A DNA stretch of 64,000 nucleotides from contig DZAY01000002.1 in NCBI GenBank assembly GCA_022729735.1, forward strand, positions 62,001-126,000, given 5' to 3'. This document shows, in pieces, positions 56,699 to 64,000 of the stretch (its first letter is position 1; each line of letters opens with the position of its first letter). The notes beneath the pieces were generated by a model that was given only the letters and a program-made list of their open reading frames with translations, did not search any database and had not been told where the DNA came from. Source of the stretch: Helicobacter cetorum. Lineage in GTDB: Bacteria > Campylobacterota > Campylobacteria > Campylobacterales > DZAY01. The position numbers were made by a program, and so were the translations under genes.

Positions 56699-56972
56699 TT
56701 TATTGCTTCCTTTTCTATAAGTCTTGAATTATCACTATTAAAAACTATATCTATTTTTTGCTCACCTAACTCTCTTTTTACTCTTGATAAAAATTTTATC
56801 TTTTTTTCAAAAAGATTTGAATGTTCTTGCACTACAAAATACAAATTTATATCTCCTCCTTTTTTATTATCATCTACACGACTTCCAAAAAGATAAACTT
56901 CTCCATTTTCAAAAAACTCTTTGAAATATTTTTTATAACTTCAATATATCTTTTTGATAATCTCATCTTCAT
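56680..56972 (-). pseudogene. Frameshifted MntA-like nucleotidyltransferase
   Basis: On the minus strand MKMRLSKRYIEVIKN... runs into a stop after about 30 codons, while the next frame gives YFKEFFENGEVYLFGSRVDD and continues to a stop at 56680. One added base in the A6 run at 56934-56929 restores 97 continuous residues. The catalytic motif reads GGDIN where GGDID is expected, a further sign of decay. It could also be a sequencing error or a phase-variable run. Confidence 0.72.
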
Positions 56973-57042
56973 TGCCCCTTTTTATTTTCTAAAGTATACA
57001 AACTTTTTTGATATAATTTTAGATAATTAGAATTTTCACGAT

Positions 57043-57062
57043 AGGAGAGTTTAATCTCTCCT
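57043..57062. terminator. Hairpin AGGAGAG/CTCTCCT
   Basis: A perfect 7-bp stem with a TTTAAT loop. It is upstream of the frameshifted nucleotidyltransferase gene (minus) and 91 bases before the small ORF on the plus strand. There is no long T run on either side, so it may be an operator or RNA structure rather than a terminator. Confidence 0.4.
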
Positions 57063-57153
57063 TCCTACTAAATTTAAAATTACTACTTTTTAATATTAAA
57101 TATAGTATATTATATATATCAAGAGATTATTTGTAAATGGAAGTTATGGGCTT

Positions 57154-57246
57154 ATGCAAGGCAATTATGATTTAGCTAATACAACATTGGTTTTTGCTAC
57201 ATCATTATCTATGTATATATTTAAAAGGAGATATGATGGAAGGTAA
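57154..57246 (+). CDS. 30-residue hydrophobic ORF
   Basis: Encodes a 30-residue peptide with a short hydrophobic middle (TTLVFATSLSMYIF) and a basic end KRRYDGR. The ribosome binding site is weak. It overlaps the start of the next small ORF, in another frame. It may be chance. Confidence 0.3.
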   Translation: MQGNYDLANTTLVFATSLSMYIFKRRYDGR

Positions 57247-57337
57247 TGAAATTTTAGCGATAGCTTCAGTTGTTATATTGGTTTTTATAACATATCTAAA
57301 TATCAAATTAGATAAAGAAGGAAAACACTCTCACTAA
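57236..57337 (+). CDS. 33-residue single-pass membrane peptide
   Basis: AAAGGAG lies 5 bases before ATG 57236 (another ATG is at 57233). The peptide MEGNEILAIASVVILVFITY continues LNIKLDKEGKHSH: one membrane helix and a charged histidine-bearing tail. The good ribosome binding site and clean topology support a real small protein. Small subunits of respiratory complexes and type I toxins look like this, but nothing specific is recognised. Confidence 0.5.
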   Translation: MEGNEILAIASVVILVFITYLNIKLDKEGKHSH

Positions 57338-57507
57338 ACTAAAATTATTCTCTTAGTATAAATTTTATCAATAAGCTTTTAAGAGATTACAAAATTGAGA
57401 GTTGATGTTTTAATAAAAACTAAAAAAAATCCAATCTTTTCCCCCAAAAAAACCGATAGTTATGATAAATTTTTATTACTATTAGCTACATTTTAATTTT
57501 TTTTTGA

Positions 57508-57568
57508 TATACTTATGCTCGAAAAGCTAAAAATTACATAGCTTGGCAGTAAGATTACTCTTATGTAA
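57508..57568 (+). promoter_or_regulatory. Promoter -10 and structured leader of the secreted protein gene
   Basis: TATACT (57508-57513) follows a T-rich tract. In the leader, TTACATA (57534-57540) pairs exactly with TATGTAA (57562-57568), enclosing an inner AGTA/TACT stem. No riboswitch family is recognised. Confidence 0.45.
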
Positions 57569-57618
57569 GTCCAGAATGTAAATTTTTGCAAAAATTTAAA
57601 CAAGGTAAAGGAGTCTAT

Positions 57619-59091
57619 ATGACTAAAAAAATAGTTTCAGTGGTAGCAGCTTCTGCAATAGCTGCAAGTAGTGCGATGGCTGCTGGTCAGCATCTAATTT
57701 ATCCTGCATTTTTTGCTGGTAGTGGTTGGGAAACAACAATCAAGGTTGTAAATAAAAATGATTCTAATGCTACAGTTGTAAAAGCAGTTATTTATGATGG
57801 TAAAGATTCTCATGAAATCAAAGACTTTAACATCTATTTATCAAAAAACGATGTTTCTGAATTCAAAATTTCTGAGGCTAATGGAGTTATCACTGTAAGT
57901 GGAACGGATGGTTCATTACCAACAATCGTAAATGGTGTAGAGTCTATGGCATCAACTACAACTCCAATGAGTACAACATTCTCTTCAGCTGATGCTAACT
58001 TTGGATACATTGTTCTTTATACAATGGCAACAGTAGATAACGGATACCACAGCCAACACGATGCATTGAGACAAGACTATGCAACAGTTGCAAAAATCCC
58101 AAGAAATATCACAACAACACCAATTTTTAGTAATGGTGTAATCGCAAATCATGCAAATGACCAAGTTCAAACTAATCAAGTAGTTACTGTTGGTTCAACT
58201 GGGAAACTTCCATCAACTTATGCAAAATCTAACACTGGTTCTTTTACATTTGGTTTAAATGCTGGAAGCGAACATGATAATTTATTTGGTTATGCAAGAA
58301 TTACAGATACTGTAAATGGTAAAGATATGATTGTTGACCCAACTACAATTTCTGGTTTCTCAAAATTACCAATTTTTTGGTTAGAGGGTGAGGCAGCAAC
58401 TGCTTTACAAGCTGGTTTAAGTAATATTGTTACATATTCAGCAACAACTGTAAATAATACAGATGTTAACTGGACTGGTAGTTTAACAGATACAAATGCG
58501 TCTTCAGCATATAATGCTCTAGATGTTGGTTTAGCAGATGTAAAAGGTTTCTATGCAACATATGGCGAATCTTCAAACTTTGCTAACTCTCAAGTATTAA
58601 TTACTCAACCATTAAAAAGACATCTTATTGATATTAACGGTAGTATAAATGCTACAACTGCTACAACTGCTTCGGCATTAACTGTTGTAAATAATGGAAA
58701 AGATTATTATAGTGGTGTAACTTATACAGAGGCAGCTGCAGCTGCAAATAAAGCAGCTACAATTACAAATTACCTTGGATGTATGAGAGCTCAATTAGTT
58801 ATTTATGATAACAATGAGAAGCCAGCAACAGCATCTCAATTCTCACCTGCTCAAACACCAGTTCTTACAATGTGTAATGAGCTTGCATCAACTGAAACAG
58901 TTCCAAGTGGTAACACTATGAGCCAATTCTTAACACAATCAGGATTTACAGCTGGTTATGTAGATGCAAATTTCTTAACAGGTGCAAATGCTTCGGGACA
59001 ATCATATAATGCTATCATAACTCAGATGTTAGCTACAACTCCAAAAACTGGAACTGTAGTAACTAACTGGTTTGCTCCAGAAACAAAATAA
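57619..59091 (+). CDS. Secreted protein of unknown function
   Basis: 490 residues with a clear Sec signal peptide: MTKKIVSVVAASAIAASSAM, cleaved near AMA-A. The mature part starts GQHLIYPAFFAGSGWETTIK and is rich in T, N, S, A and V, suggesting a beta-rich extracellular or outer-surface protein. Two cysteines lie near residues 393 and 421 (YLGCMRAQ, LTMCNELA). AAAGGAG precedes ATG 57619. Codon usage is less AT-rich than its neighbours, which may mean high expression. No family is recognised. Confidence 0.75.
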   Translation: MTKKIVSVVAASAIAASSAMAAGQHLIYPAFFAGSGWETTIKVVNKNDSNATVVKAVIYDGKDSHEIKDFNIYLSKNDVSEFKISEANGVITVSGTDGSLPTIVNGVESMASTTTPMSTTFSSADANFGYIVLYTMATVDNGYHSQHDALRQDYATVAKIPRNITTTPIFSNGVIANHANDQVQTNQVVTVGSTGKLPSTYAKSNTGSFTFGLNAGSEHDNLFGYARITDTVNGKDMIVDPTTISGFSKLPIFWLEGEAATALQAGLSNIVTYSATTVNNTDVNWTGSLTDTNASSAYNALDVGLADVKGFYATYGESSNFANSQVLITQPLKRHLIDINGSINATTATTASALTVVNNGKDYYSGVTYTEAAAAANKAATITNYLGCMRAQLVIYDNNEKPATASQFSPAQTPVLTMCNELASTETVPSGNTMSQFLTQSGFTAGYVDANFLTGANASGQSYNAIITQMLATTPKTGTVVTNWFAPETK

Positions 59092-59099
59092 TTTCTCCC

Positions 59100-59122
59100 A
59101 AAGAGGCTTTCCTCGCCTCTTT
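59100..59122 (+). terminator. Terminator after the secreted protein gene
   Basis: AAAGAGGC (59100-59107), 7-base loop, GCCTCTTT (59115-59122): a perfect 8-bp GC-containing stem 9 bases after the stop. Confidence 0.8.
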
Positions 59123-59211
59123 CTCCTTCTAAAAACTACTTAAATAAACTTTTAAATAAATCTATAAATAATCTTTGATACAATCCATAAATTGATTAAA
59201 AGGATTGAAAG

Positions 59212-59421
59212 ATGCAGTTAGTAATAGATTTAGATGACTCTCTCATTGAAAATTTGAAAAAAGACTTCTCAACAAATAATATAAAAGATGTAGTTTATAG
59301 ATTGGTAAAAAACTATCAATATTCAAAAGAGTATATGATAGCTATGAAACTTCAACAATCAATAGATGATGTCAAGCAGAACAGAACAAATCCAATTTCA
59401 AAGCTTTTAGATGAACTTTGA
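59212..59421 (+). CDS. RelB-like antitoxin
   Basis: A 69-residue protein: a short strand MQLVIDLDDSLIENLKKDF, a helix, and a C-terminal acidic tail (VKQNRTNPISKLLDEL), as in small antitoxins partnered with RelE-type toxins. It overlaps the toxin gene by 11 bases. The family is inferred from pairing. Confidence 0.65.
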   Translation: MQLVIDLDDSLIENLKKDFSTNNIKDVVYRLVKNYQYSKEYMIAMKLQQSIDDVKQNRTNPISKLLDEL

Positions 59422-59734
59422 AACTACGGAAACTTTTGATAAAGAGGTTAAAAGCCTATCAAAAAAATATAAAAATATTAAAAATGATTTAATTCATTTT
59501 ATAGAAAGTTTTAATACAATTCATCAAAATGCTATTTCAATTAAAAATAGTATTTATAAAATAAGATTGAAAAACAGTGATAAATCAAAAGGTAAAAGTT
59601 CAGGATATCGTGTTTATTATTACATATATCATTTAGAAACTATCTATTTATTAATCATTTATGATAAATCTGAAATAGAAATGATTAATGAAGAAATTCT
59701 TTTTGATATTATAAAAAATGAGGTAAAAATTTAA
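59411..59734 (+). CDS. RelE/ParE-superfamily toxin
   Basis: 107 residues with the RelE fold pattern: ETFDKEVKSLSKKYKNIKND helices, IKNSIYKIRLKNSDKSKGKS, and GYRVYYYI... LLIIYDKSEIE strands. RelE-type toxins cut mRNA on the ribosome, ParE-type poison gyrase; which one this is cannot be said. Confidence 0.75.
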   Translation: MNFETTETFDKEVKSLSKKYKNIKNDLIHFIESFNTIHQNAISIKNSIYKIRLKNSDKSKGKSSGYRVYYYIYHLETIYLLIIYDKSEIEMINEEILFDIIKNEVKI

Positions 59735-59744
59735 GGAGTTAAAG

Positions 59745-60125
59745 ATGGTTTATCAACTACCAAGAAATGTATATAATTTATTAGAAGAAGCTTTTAAAGA
59801 TAAAACAAAAAGCGAAATCTTTGCAAAAGCAATAGAAGAGTCAATTCAAGCTATTGATGACAAAGCAAAAGAACAAATAAATGAAAAAAAACTACTAATA
59901 AAAACTGAACTCAAAGAAGAGTTAAAAAAAGAGCTTGTAACTAATGAGTTTCTAATAAATGTCAAACAAGAGTTAGAGTTTAATATAAATAGTGTCAAAC
60001 AAGAGTTAGAATTTAAAATCGATAAAATTGGCTTACTTGTAAAAGTTTTGATTGGAATAAATGTTATAGCACTCACATTTCTAAACCCAACTTTTGTAGA
60101 GCTTATAAAAAGTTTGATTAAATAA
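59745..60125 (+). CDS. DUF1640-like coiled-coil membrane protein, copy 1
   Basis: 126 residues starting MVYQLPRNVYNLLEEAF, then KSEIFAKAIEESIQAIDDKA, a long coiled coil with two KQELEF units, and a C-terminal hydrophobic segment (LLVKVLIGINVIALTFLNP). This is the layout of the DUF1640/CCDC90 family, related to mitochondrial MCUR1-like proteins. Function in bacteria unknown. It follows the toxin gene by 10 bases. Confidence 0.72.
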   Translation: MVYQLPRNVYNLLEEAFKDKTKSEIFAKAIEESIQAIDDKAKEQINEKKLLIKTELKEELKKELVTNEFLINVKQELEFNINSVKQELEFKIDKIGLLVKVLIGINVIALTFLNPTFVELIKSLIK

Positions 60126-60135
60126 AGGATTAAAG

Positions 60136-60597
60136 ATGAATAAAACCAAAGTAGATGCTATTCTAATTGAAATGATTTCACCAAAAGTTAAAGAGATTGA
60201 AGAAAAATTTAGTCAAGGAAAAGGATTAACTCAAGAAGATATAAATACTTTACTATTAAAAAGTCAATATAATCACATAAACCATTTAGACCAAAAGTTA
60301 GATGAAACTGTTGAAAGTGTAAAAGCTTTGGAAACAAAATTCACAGGATTAGAAGGCAAATTTGAACTTTCACAATTAGAAATGAAAGCTGATTTTGAAA
60401 AAAGAATAGGAGACCTCGAAATAAAATTTGAAAAAAGAATGGGACAACTTGAAACAAGGTTTGCAAATCTTGAAACAAAATTTGAACAGTCTCAAGTCAA
60501 AATGCAACAAACTATCATAACAACTATGAAATGGTATATCGGTGGAGCTGGAGTTGTTTTAGTTTTACTCAAAACTTTGGATTTGTTTGTGAAATAA
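60136..60597 (+). CDS. Coiled-coil membrane protein, paralogue of the 55586 gene
   Basis: 153 residues. Residues 1-65 (MNKTKVDAILIEMISPKVKE, LTQEDINTLLLKSQYNHIN) and the last 40 (SQVKMQQTIITTMKWYIGGA) match the 55586 protein almost exactly, while the middle has fewer 11-residue units (FEKRIGDLEIK, FEKRMGQLETR). So the repeat number differs between paralogues. It follows copy 1 of the DUF1640-like gene by 10 bases. Confidence 0.75.
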   Translation: MNKTKVDAILIEMISPKVKEIEEKFSQGKGLTQEDINTLLLKSQYNHINHLDQKLDETVESVKALETKFTGLEGKFELSQLEMKADFEKRIGDLEIKFEKRMGQLETRFANLETKFEQSQVKMQQTIITTMKWYIGGAGVVLVLLKTLDLFVK

Positions 60598-60610
60598 AAA
60601 ATAATTTAAA

Positions 60611-60628
60611 AGAGCTTATAAAAAGTTT
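60611..60628 (+). pseudogene. Scrap of a third DUF1640-like gene 3' end
   Basis: The 18 bases AGAGCTTATAAAAAGTTT, 14 bases after the previous stop, are identical to the end of the 59745 gene (EL-IKS-L coding region). No more of that gene is left. It is consistent with deletion after tandem duplication. Confidence 0.45.
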
Positions 60629-60630
60629 AA

Positions 60631-61176
60631 CTAACTTCTAAACTTTTTAAAAAGCTTTTCAAAATCTAATTCAGGTTTGCATGTTGTATTTTCAAATAGA
60701 TATTTTTGATTAAAAAAATCGCCCTCTTTATCATATTTGCCATCTTTTAATTTATAAATCTTTGCTATTAATTCATCTGGATATACTATAACATAGTAAT
60801 TTACTTTTTCTTGTTCATATATTTCAAACTTATATTTTTCATCTTTTTTGGCAGTTGATTTGCTAATAATTTCAACTATAATCTCTGGTGCTTTTGTAAT
60901 ATATGCTTCATTTGGTTCATCGCAAATCAATACTACATCAGGTCTTAAAACTGTATCATCTGATATTTTATAATCAATTTCTGAAGTTACTATACATCTT
61001 TCACAATCTTCTATTTGATTTGATAAAAGTGTTATAATCCTACTTCCAATAGTTTGATGTTTTATTATAGGTGCTGGTGACATAGCACACGGATAACCTT
61101 TTATTAACTCCCAATCTCCATCCCACGATTTATAATCAGCATAACTATAATGTATTAATTCTCTTAATGCACTCAT
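60631..61176 (-). CDS. Uma2-family putative endonuclease (DUF820)
   Basis: 181 residues from ATG 61176, AAGGA upstream. The PD-(D/E)XK-like core is RPDVVLICDE, then PEIIVEIISKST and a K further on, with the N-terminal DGDWELIKGYPCAMSPAP strand block and the IGSRI helix. Uma2 proteins are common in cyanobacteria and mobile regions; their role is not established. It is on the opposite strand to its neighbours. A TTG at 61197 is a less likely start. Confidence 0.78.
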   Translation of the reverse strand: MSALRELIHYSYADYKSWDGDWELIKGYPCAMSPAPIIKHQTIGSRIITLLSNQIEDCERCIVTSEIDYKISDDTVLRPDVVLICDEPNEAYITKAPEIIVEIISKSTAKKDEKYKFEIYEQEKVNYYVIVYPDELIAKIYKLKDGKYDKEGDFFNQKYLFENTTCKPELDFEKLFKKFRS

Positions 61177-61287
61177 GATTAAATCCTTCGTTTTCAAATA
61201 TTATAACATAATTTTTAATAATTTTATAAGCTAAAAATATCTCTAAAATAGTTTTGGATACAATATAAAAAAAATTAGGAGTTTCTA

Positions 61288-61710
61288 ATGGTTTATCAAT
61301 TACCACGAAATGTATATAATCTCTTAGAAGAAGTTTTTAGAGATAGAGCAAAAAGTGAAATTTTTGCAAAAGCGATAGAAGAGTCAATTCAAGCTATTGA
61401 TGACAAAGTAAAAGAGCAAATAAATGAAAAAAAACTACTGATAAAAACTGAACTCAAAGAAGAGTTAAAAAAAGAGCTTGTAACTAATGAGTTTCTAATA
61501 AATGTCAAACAAGAGTTAGAGCATAAAATTGAAGAGTTAAACTTTAAAATTGACAATGTTAAACAAGAATTAGAGTTTAAAATAGGATTAGTAGAACATA
61601 AAATTGATAAACAAACTCTACTTATAAAAGTTTTAATAGGTTTAAATATTATCGCTTTGACATTCCTAAACCCAACTTTTGTAGAGCTTATAAAGAGTTT
61701 GATTAAATGA
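61288..61710 (+). CDS. DUF1640-like coiled-coil membrane protein, copy 2
   Basis: 140 residues. Nearly identical to copy 1 over the first 85 residues (and DNA), then with one more coiled-coil unit (KIEELNFKIDNVKQELEFKI) and the same membrane segment and NPTFVELIKSLIK end. Its stop overlaps the dnaG ATG as ATGA, so dnaG may depend on this gene for translation. Confidence 0.72.
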   Translation: MVYQLPRNVYNLLEEVFRDRAKSEIFAKAIEESIQAIDDKVKEQINEKKLLIKTELKEELKKELVTNEFLINVKQELEHKIEELNFKIDNVKQELEFKIGLVEHKIDKQTLLIKVLIGLNIIALTFLNPTFVELIKSLIK

Positions 61711-63335
61711 TAGAACAGCATTCAATAGAGCATTTAAAAAATATAGTAAATATTGTAGATATTGTTTCTGATTATGTGGAGTTAAAAAAAAGTGGAGCAA
61801 ATTATAAAGGGTGTTGTCCATTTCACTCTGAAAACACTCCAAGCTTTGTAGCAAGTCCATCAAAAAATATTTATCACTGTTTTGGTTGTGGAGTTGGTGG
61901 AGATGGTATAAATTTTGTCAAAGAGATAGAAAAAATTAGTTATCCAGAAGCTATTGAAAAAGTGGCTACAAAATATAATTTTCAGTTAGAATATAGCAAT
62001 AAAGAGTTTAAAAAAGTAAATACAAAGCTACTTGAAGTTGTAAATCAATTTTTTAAATCTAAATTAGAAAAAAATGAGATAGCAAAAGAGTATCTCAAAA
62101 ATCGTGGGCTTTTTACTTCTACAATAGAAAAATTTGAGCTTGGTTATGCTGGAAGTAGTAAAGAGTTATTAGATTTTTTGACTATTTCTAATCTTTCAAC
62201 TGATGAAGCTATCGAACTTGGAGTTATTGGAAATGATGAATTTGGTAGATTATATTCAAGATTTATTGAGCGAATAATCTTTCCAATTAAATCATCAAAT
62301 GGTAATATAATTGGTTTTGGAGGAAGGACAATTTCAAATCATCCAGCTAAATATTTAAACTCACCTCAAACAAAACTATTTAATAAATCAAAAATATTTT
62401 ATGCTTTTAATTTAGCAAAAGATGAAATTTTTAAAAAGAAAGAGATAATAGTAACAGAAGGATATTTAGATGTGATAATGCTTCATCAAGCTGGATTTAA
62501 AAATGTTGTGGCAACTCTTGGAACAGCTCTAACAACAGAACATCTACCACAACTTTCAAAATCAGATTTAAAAGTTATATTGGCTTATGATGGTGATAAT
62601 GCTGGATTAAATGCAGGAATTAGAGCATCAAAACTTTTATTAAATCACTCTTTTAATGGAGGTGTTGTAATATTTAGAGATGGTCTTGACCCAGCTGATA
62701 TGGTTTTAAATAATAAAACAAAAGAGTTAGAAGAGCTACTTTTTTCACCAACACCTTTTGCAAAATTTATATTGGATTTTATTTTAAATCAATACAATAT
62801 CAAAATACCAGAACAAAAAGAGTTAGCATTCAAAGAAGCTTTAACTTTTTTAAACAGTTTATCTCCAATATTACAAGAAGAGTATCAAACTTATCTCTCA
62901 AACAAACTCATGATAAATAGTAAAATTATTAAATTTAGTAATAAACCTAAACAAAATATAACAAACTATAATAAAAATCTAGATTTAGCAGAGCTTAGAG
63001 TTATAAAAACGATAATAGAATACCCTAAATATTTTGATTTTGTCTTAGAATTTATAGATAGTGAAGCTTTTATAAAACACTCTCATGAGTTTGAACTACT
63101 AAAAATTGAAGATTTAAACTCAAAAGCCATTAGAGAAATTATACTTAATGAGAATATCATTCCACTTTCTGAAAATGAACTAAAAGAGCAAATTAAAATA
63201 TTAAAAATCATAAATCACAATAGAAATATTGAAAAGTTAAAAAGAGACAGCTCTTTAAATATGAATGAAAAACTATTTCTTATAAAAAAAGAGCATAATT
63301 CAATCTACTCTTTACAAAAACATGGATTAATATAA
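61707..63335 (+). CDS. dnaG: DNA primase
   Basis: 542 residues. CHC2 zinc finger: C37, H40, C58 and C61 (CCPFHSENTPSFVASPS and YHCFGCGVGGD). The catalytic domain has YLNSPQTKLFNKSKIFYAFN; Toprim motifs EGYLDVI and AYDGDNAG. The C-terminal helicase-binding part is short. It primes replication. It starts within the stop of the DUF1640-like gene, which is unusual. Confidence 0.95.
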   Translation: MIEQHSIEHLKNIVNIVDIVSDYVELKKSGANYKGCCPFHSENTPSFVASPSKNIYHCFGCGVGGDGINFVKEIEKISYPEAIEKVATKYNFQLEYSNKEFKKVNTKLLEVVNQFFKSKLEKNEIAKEYLKNRGLFTSTIEKFELGYAGSSKELLDFLTISNLSTDEAIELGVIGNDEFGRLYSRFIERIIFPIKSSNGNIIGFGGRTISNHPAKYLNSPQTKLFNKSKIFYAFNLAKDEIFKKKEIIVTEGYLDVIMLHQAGFKNVVATLGTALTTEHLPQLSKSDLKVILAYDGDNAGLNAGIRASKLLLNHSFNGGVVIFRDGLDPADMVLNNKTKELEELLFSPTPFAKFILDFILNQYNIKIPEQKELAFKEALTFLNSLSPILQEEYQTYLSNKLMINSKIIKFSNKPKQNITNYNKNLDLAELRVIKTIIEYPKYFDFVLEFIDSEAFIKHSHEFELLKIEDLNSKAIREIILNENIIPLSENELKEQIKILKIINHNRNIEKLKRDSSLNMNEKLFLIKKEHNSIYSLQKHGLI

Positions 63336-63337
63336 AT

Positions 63338-63976
63338 TTAAAAGTTAGCAACTCTTTGCTCTTTTATCACTTCATTAACTACAAATTGCACCCAAATTTC
63401 CCATTTAATATTAGGTTTTGAACTGCTGTGTTGTTTGAAAATATCAACCCACCAATCCGAATCTTTTATTGTGCAGTGTGCATTTTCACCGTTTGGAAGA
63501 TGTTTTTTAGCTGGATAACAAGCAATATTTGCATACACAAATTTATCTGAAAATTTAAAAAGCTCTCCAACAAACCAAAAAATATCAAACTCTGGAATAT
63601 GCTCTAAAACATCTATACAAATCACACCATCATAACTTTGTGTTGGATACTCACTAAATGGCTTAAATGCTGGGTCATAACATTTCACCTCATCAAGTTT
63701 TAAAAACTCTTTTGTAGTAAGTGAGCCAACATTTTTCACATCTAATCTAATATTTTCTTGCCACAAAAGCCCTTTACCACTACCATAATCAAGCAAACTT
63801 TTAGCATTTGTTCTAACTCTTAAACCATTTATTCGCTCCAATTGAGGAAAAAGCGATTGCCCATTAAATGTATCTTCAGCTTTGATATTTAAATTTTTTT
63901 CGCCATCAATGTGCATCTGTTTATACATTTCCAAATTTTCTAAATATTTTGGACTTGGATTATCTTTTGAATACAT
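63338..63976 (-). CDS. SAM-dependent methyltransferase-like protein
   Basis: 212 residues. Methyltransferase motif I is LLDYGSGKGLLW; the VICIDVLEHIPEFD block corresponds to motif IV of class I enzymes. The start is ATG 63976 after AGGAG. The target is unknown; YPAKKHLPNGENAHCTIKDS resembles proteins linked to surface polysaccharide clusters. It converges with dnaG, 2 bases apart. Confidence 0.78.
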   Translation of the reverse strand: MYSKDNPSPKYLENLEMYKQMHIDGEKNLNIKAEDTFNGQSLFPQLERINGLRVRTNAKSLLDYGSGKGLLWQENIRLDVKNVGSLTTKEFLKLDEVKCYDPAFKPFSEYPTQSYDGVICIDVLEHIPEFDIFWFVGELFKFSDKFVYANIACYPAKKHLPNGENAHCTIKDSDWWVDIFKQHSSSKPNIKWEIWVQFVVNEVIKEQRVANF

Positions 63977-64000
63977 TTTAACTCCTTTGTGCTACATTTA

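Larger units (their letters stand above)
56973..57618. other. Intergenic region with hairpin, tiny ORFs and structured leader
   Basis: It contains a TATAAT at 57012-57017 (plus), a hairpin at 57043-57062, two small ORFs at 57154-57337, a TATACT at 57508-57513 behind a T tract, and a stem at 57534-57568 in the leader of the secreted protein gene. Nothing else is recognised. Confidence 0.5.

Noticed and set aside
57541..57559. Sigma54-type promoter around TTGGCA
   Set aside because: GG at -24 is not followed at the right distance by GC at -12.

Overview
The window is AT-rich bacterial DNA. Its gene content and order suggest a member of the Campylobacterota (Epsilonproteobacteria), possibly a Sulfurimonas- or Thiovulum-like genus. 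That placement is an inference: it rests on the continuous S10-spc-alpha ribosomal cluster with no rpmD, the hemE/asd, guaA-hemD and ispG contexts, a PseA-type sugar amidotransferase, and protein sequences resembling that phylum. Most of the window is dense core chromosome; two stretches are accessory.

1-6.7 kb is accessory. It opens with a partial gene, a membrane/coiled-coil protein and an Mrr-like nuclease. A small integrative element follows (about 1.77-6.43 kb): a structured upstream region, a coupled small-ORF operon with a DUF3164 protein, a 78-aa repressor, a Rha-like protein, a possible excisionase and a tyrosine recombinase. A 14-bp direct repeat lies at each proposed end. Beyond it are a truncated HepT gene and one isolated CRISPR-repeat-like sequence.

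6.7-27.5 kb is core. It holds a sigma54 response regulator, asd, a YqhA-like protein, hemE, a radical SAM protein and tRNA-Asn behind a consensus promoter, then tlyA, ribF and a PilT-type ATPase. A minus-strand group follows: amidotransferase, ispG, radical SAM/SPASM protein, antitoxin-like ORF and pseA-like gene. After these come ppsA, a tandem pair of TerB-like genes, ispA, a PDZ protein, ybaB, panD, a ferredoxin, murE, a TPR-like protein and nfu.

27.6-41.3 kb is the ribosomal cluster on the minus strand: rpsJ to infA, then rpmJ-rpsM-rpsK-rpsD-rpoA-rplQ. The infA-rpmJ gap contains a -10 box and a terminator-like hairpin with a possible competing stem, so the alpha part may be separately attenuated.

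41.4-55.6 kb is mostly housekeeping: a CsgG-like lipoprotein, phosphohexomutase, histidine kinase with a degenerate receiver, CorC-type protein, Crp/Fnr regulator, DapC-like aminotransferase, an intact MntA/HepT-like pair, murC, carbonic anhydrase, tgt, a four-tRNA cluster (Gly-Leu-Cys-Ser), guaA and hemD.

55.6-61.7 kb is accessory again: two coiled-coil membrane-anchored proteins of one family (one with 33-bp tandem repeats), two DUF1640-like proteins and a scrap of a third, a HEPN gene beside a frameshifted nucleotidyltransferase, two tiny membrane ORFs, a secreted protein behind a structured leader, a RelE-type toxin pair and a Uma2-type nuclease. dnaG and a methyltransferase-like gene close the window.
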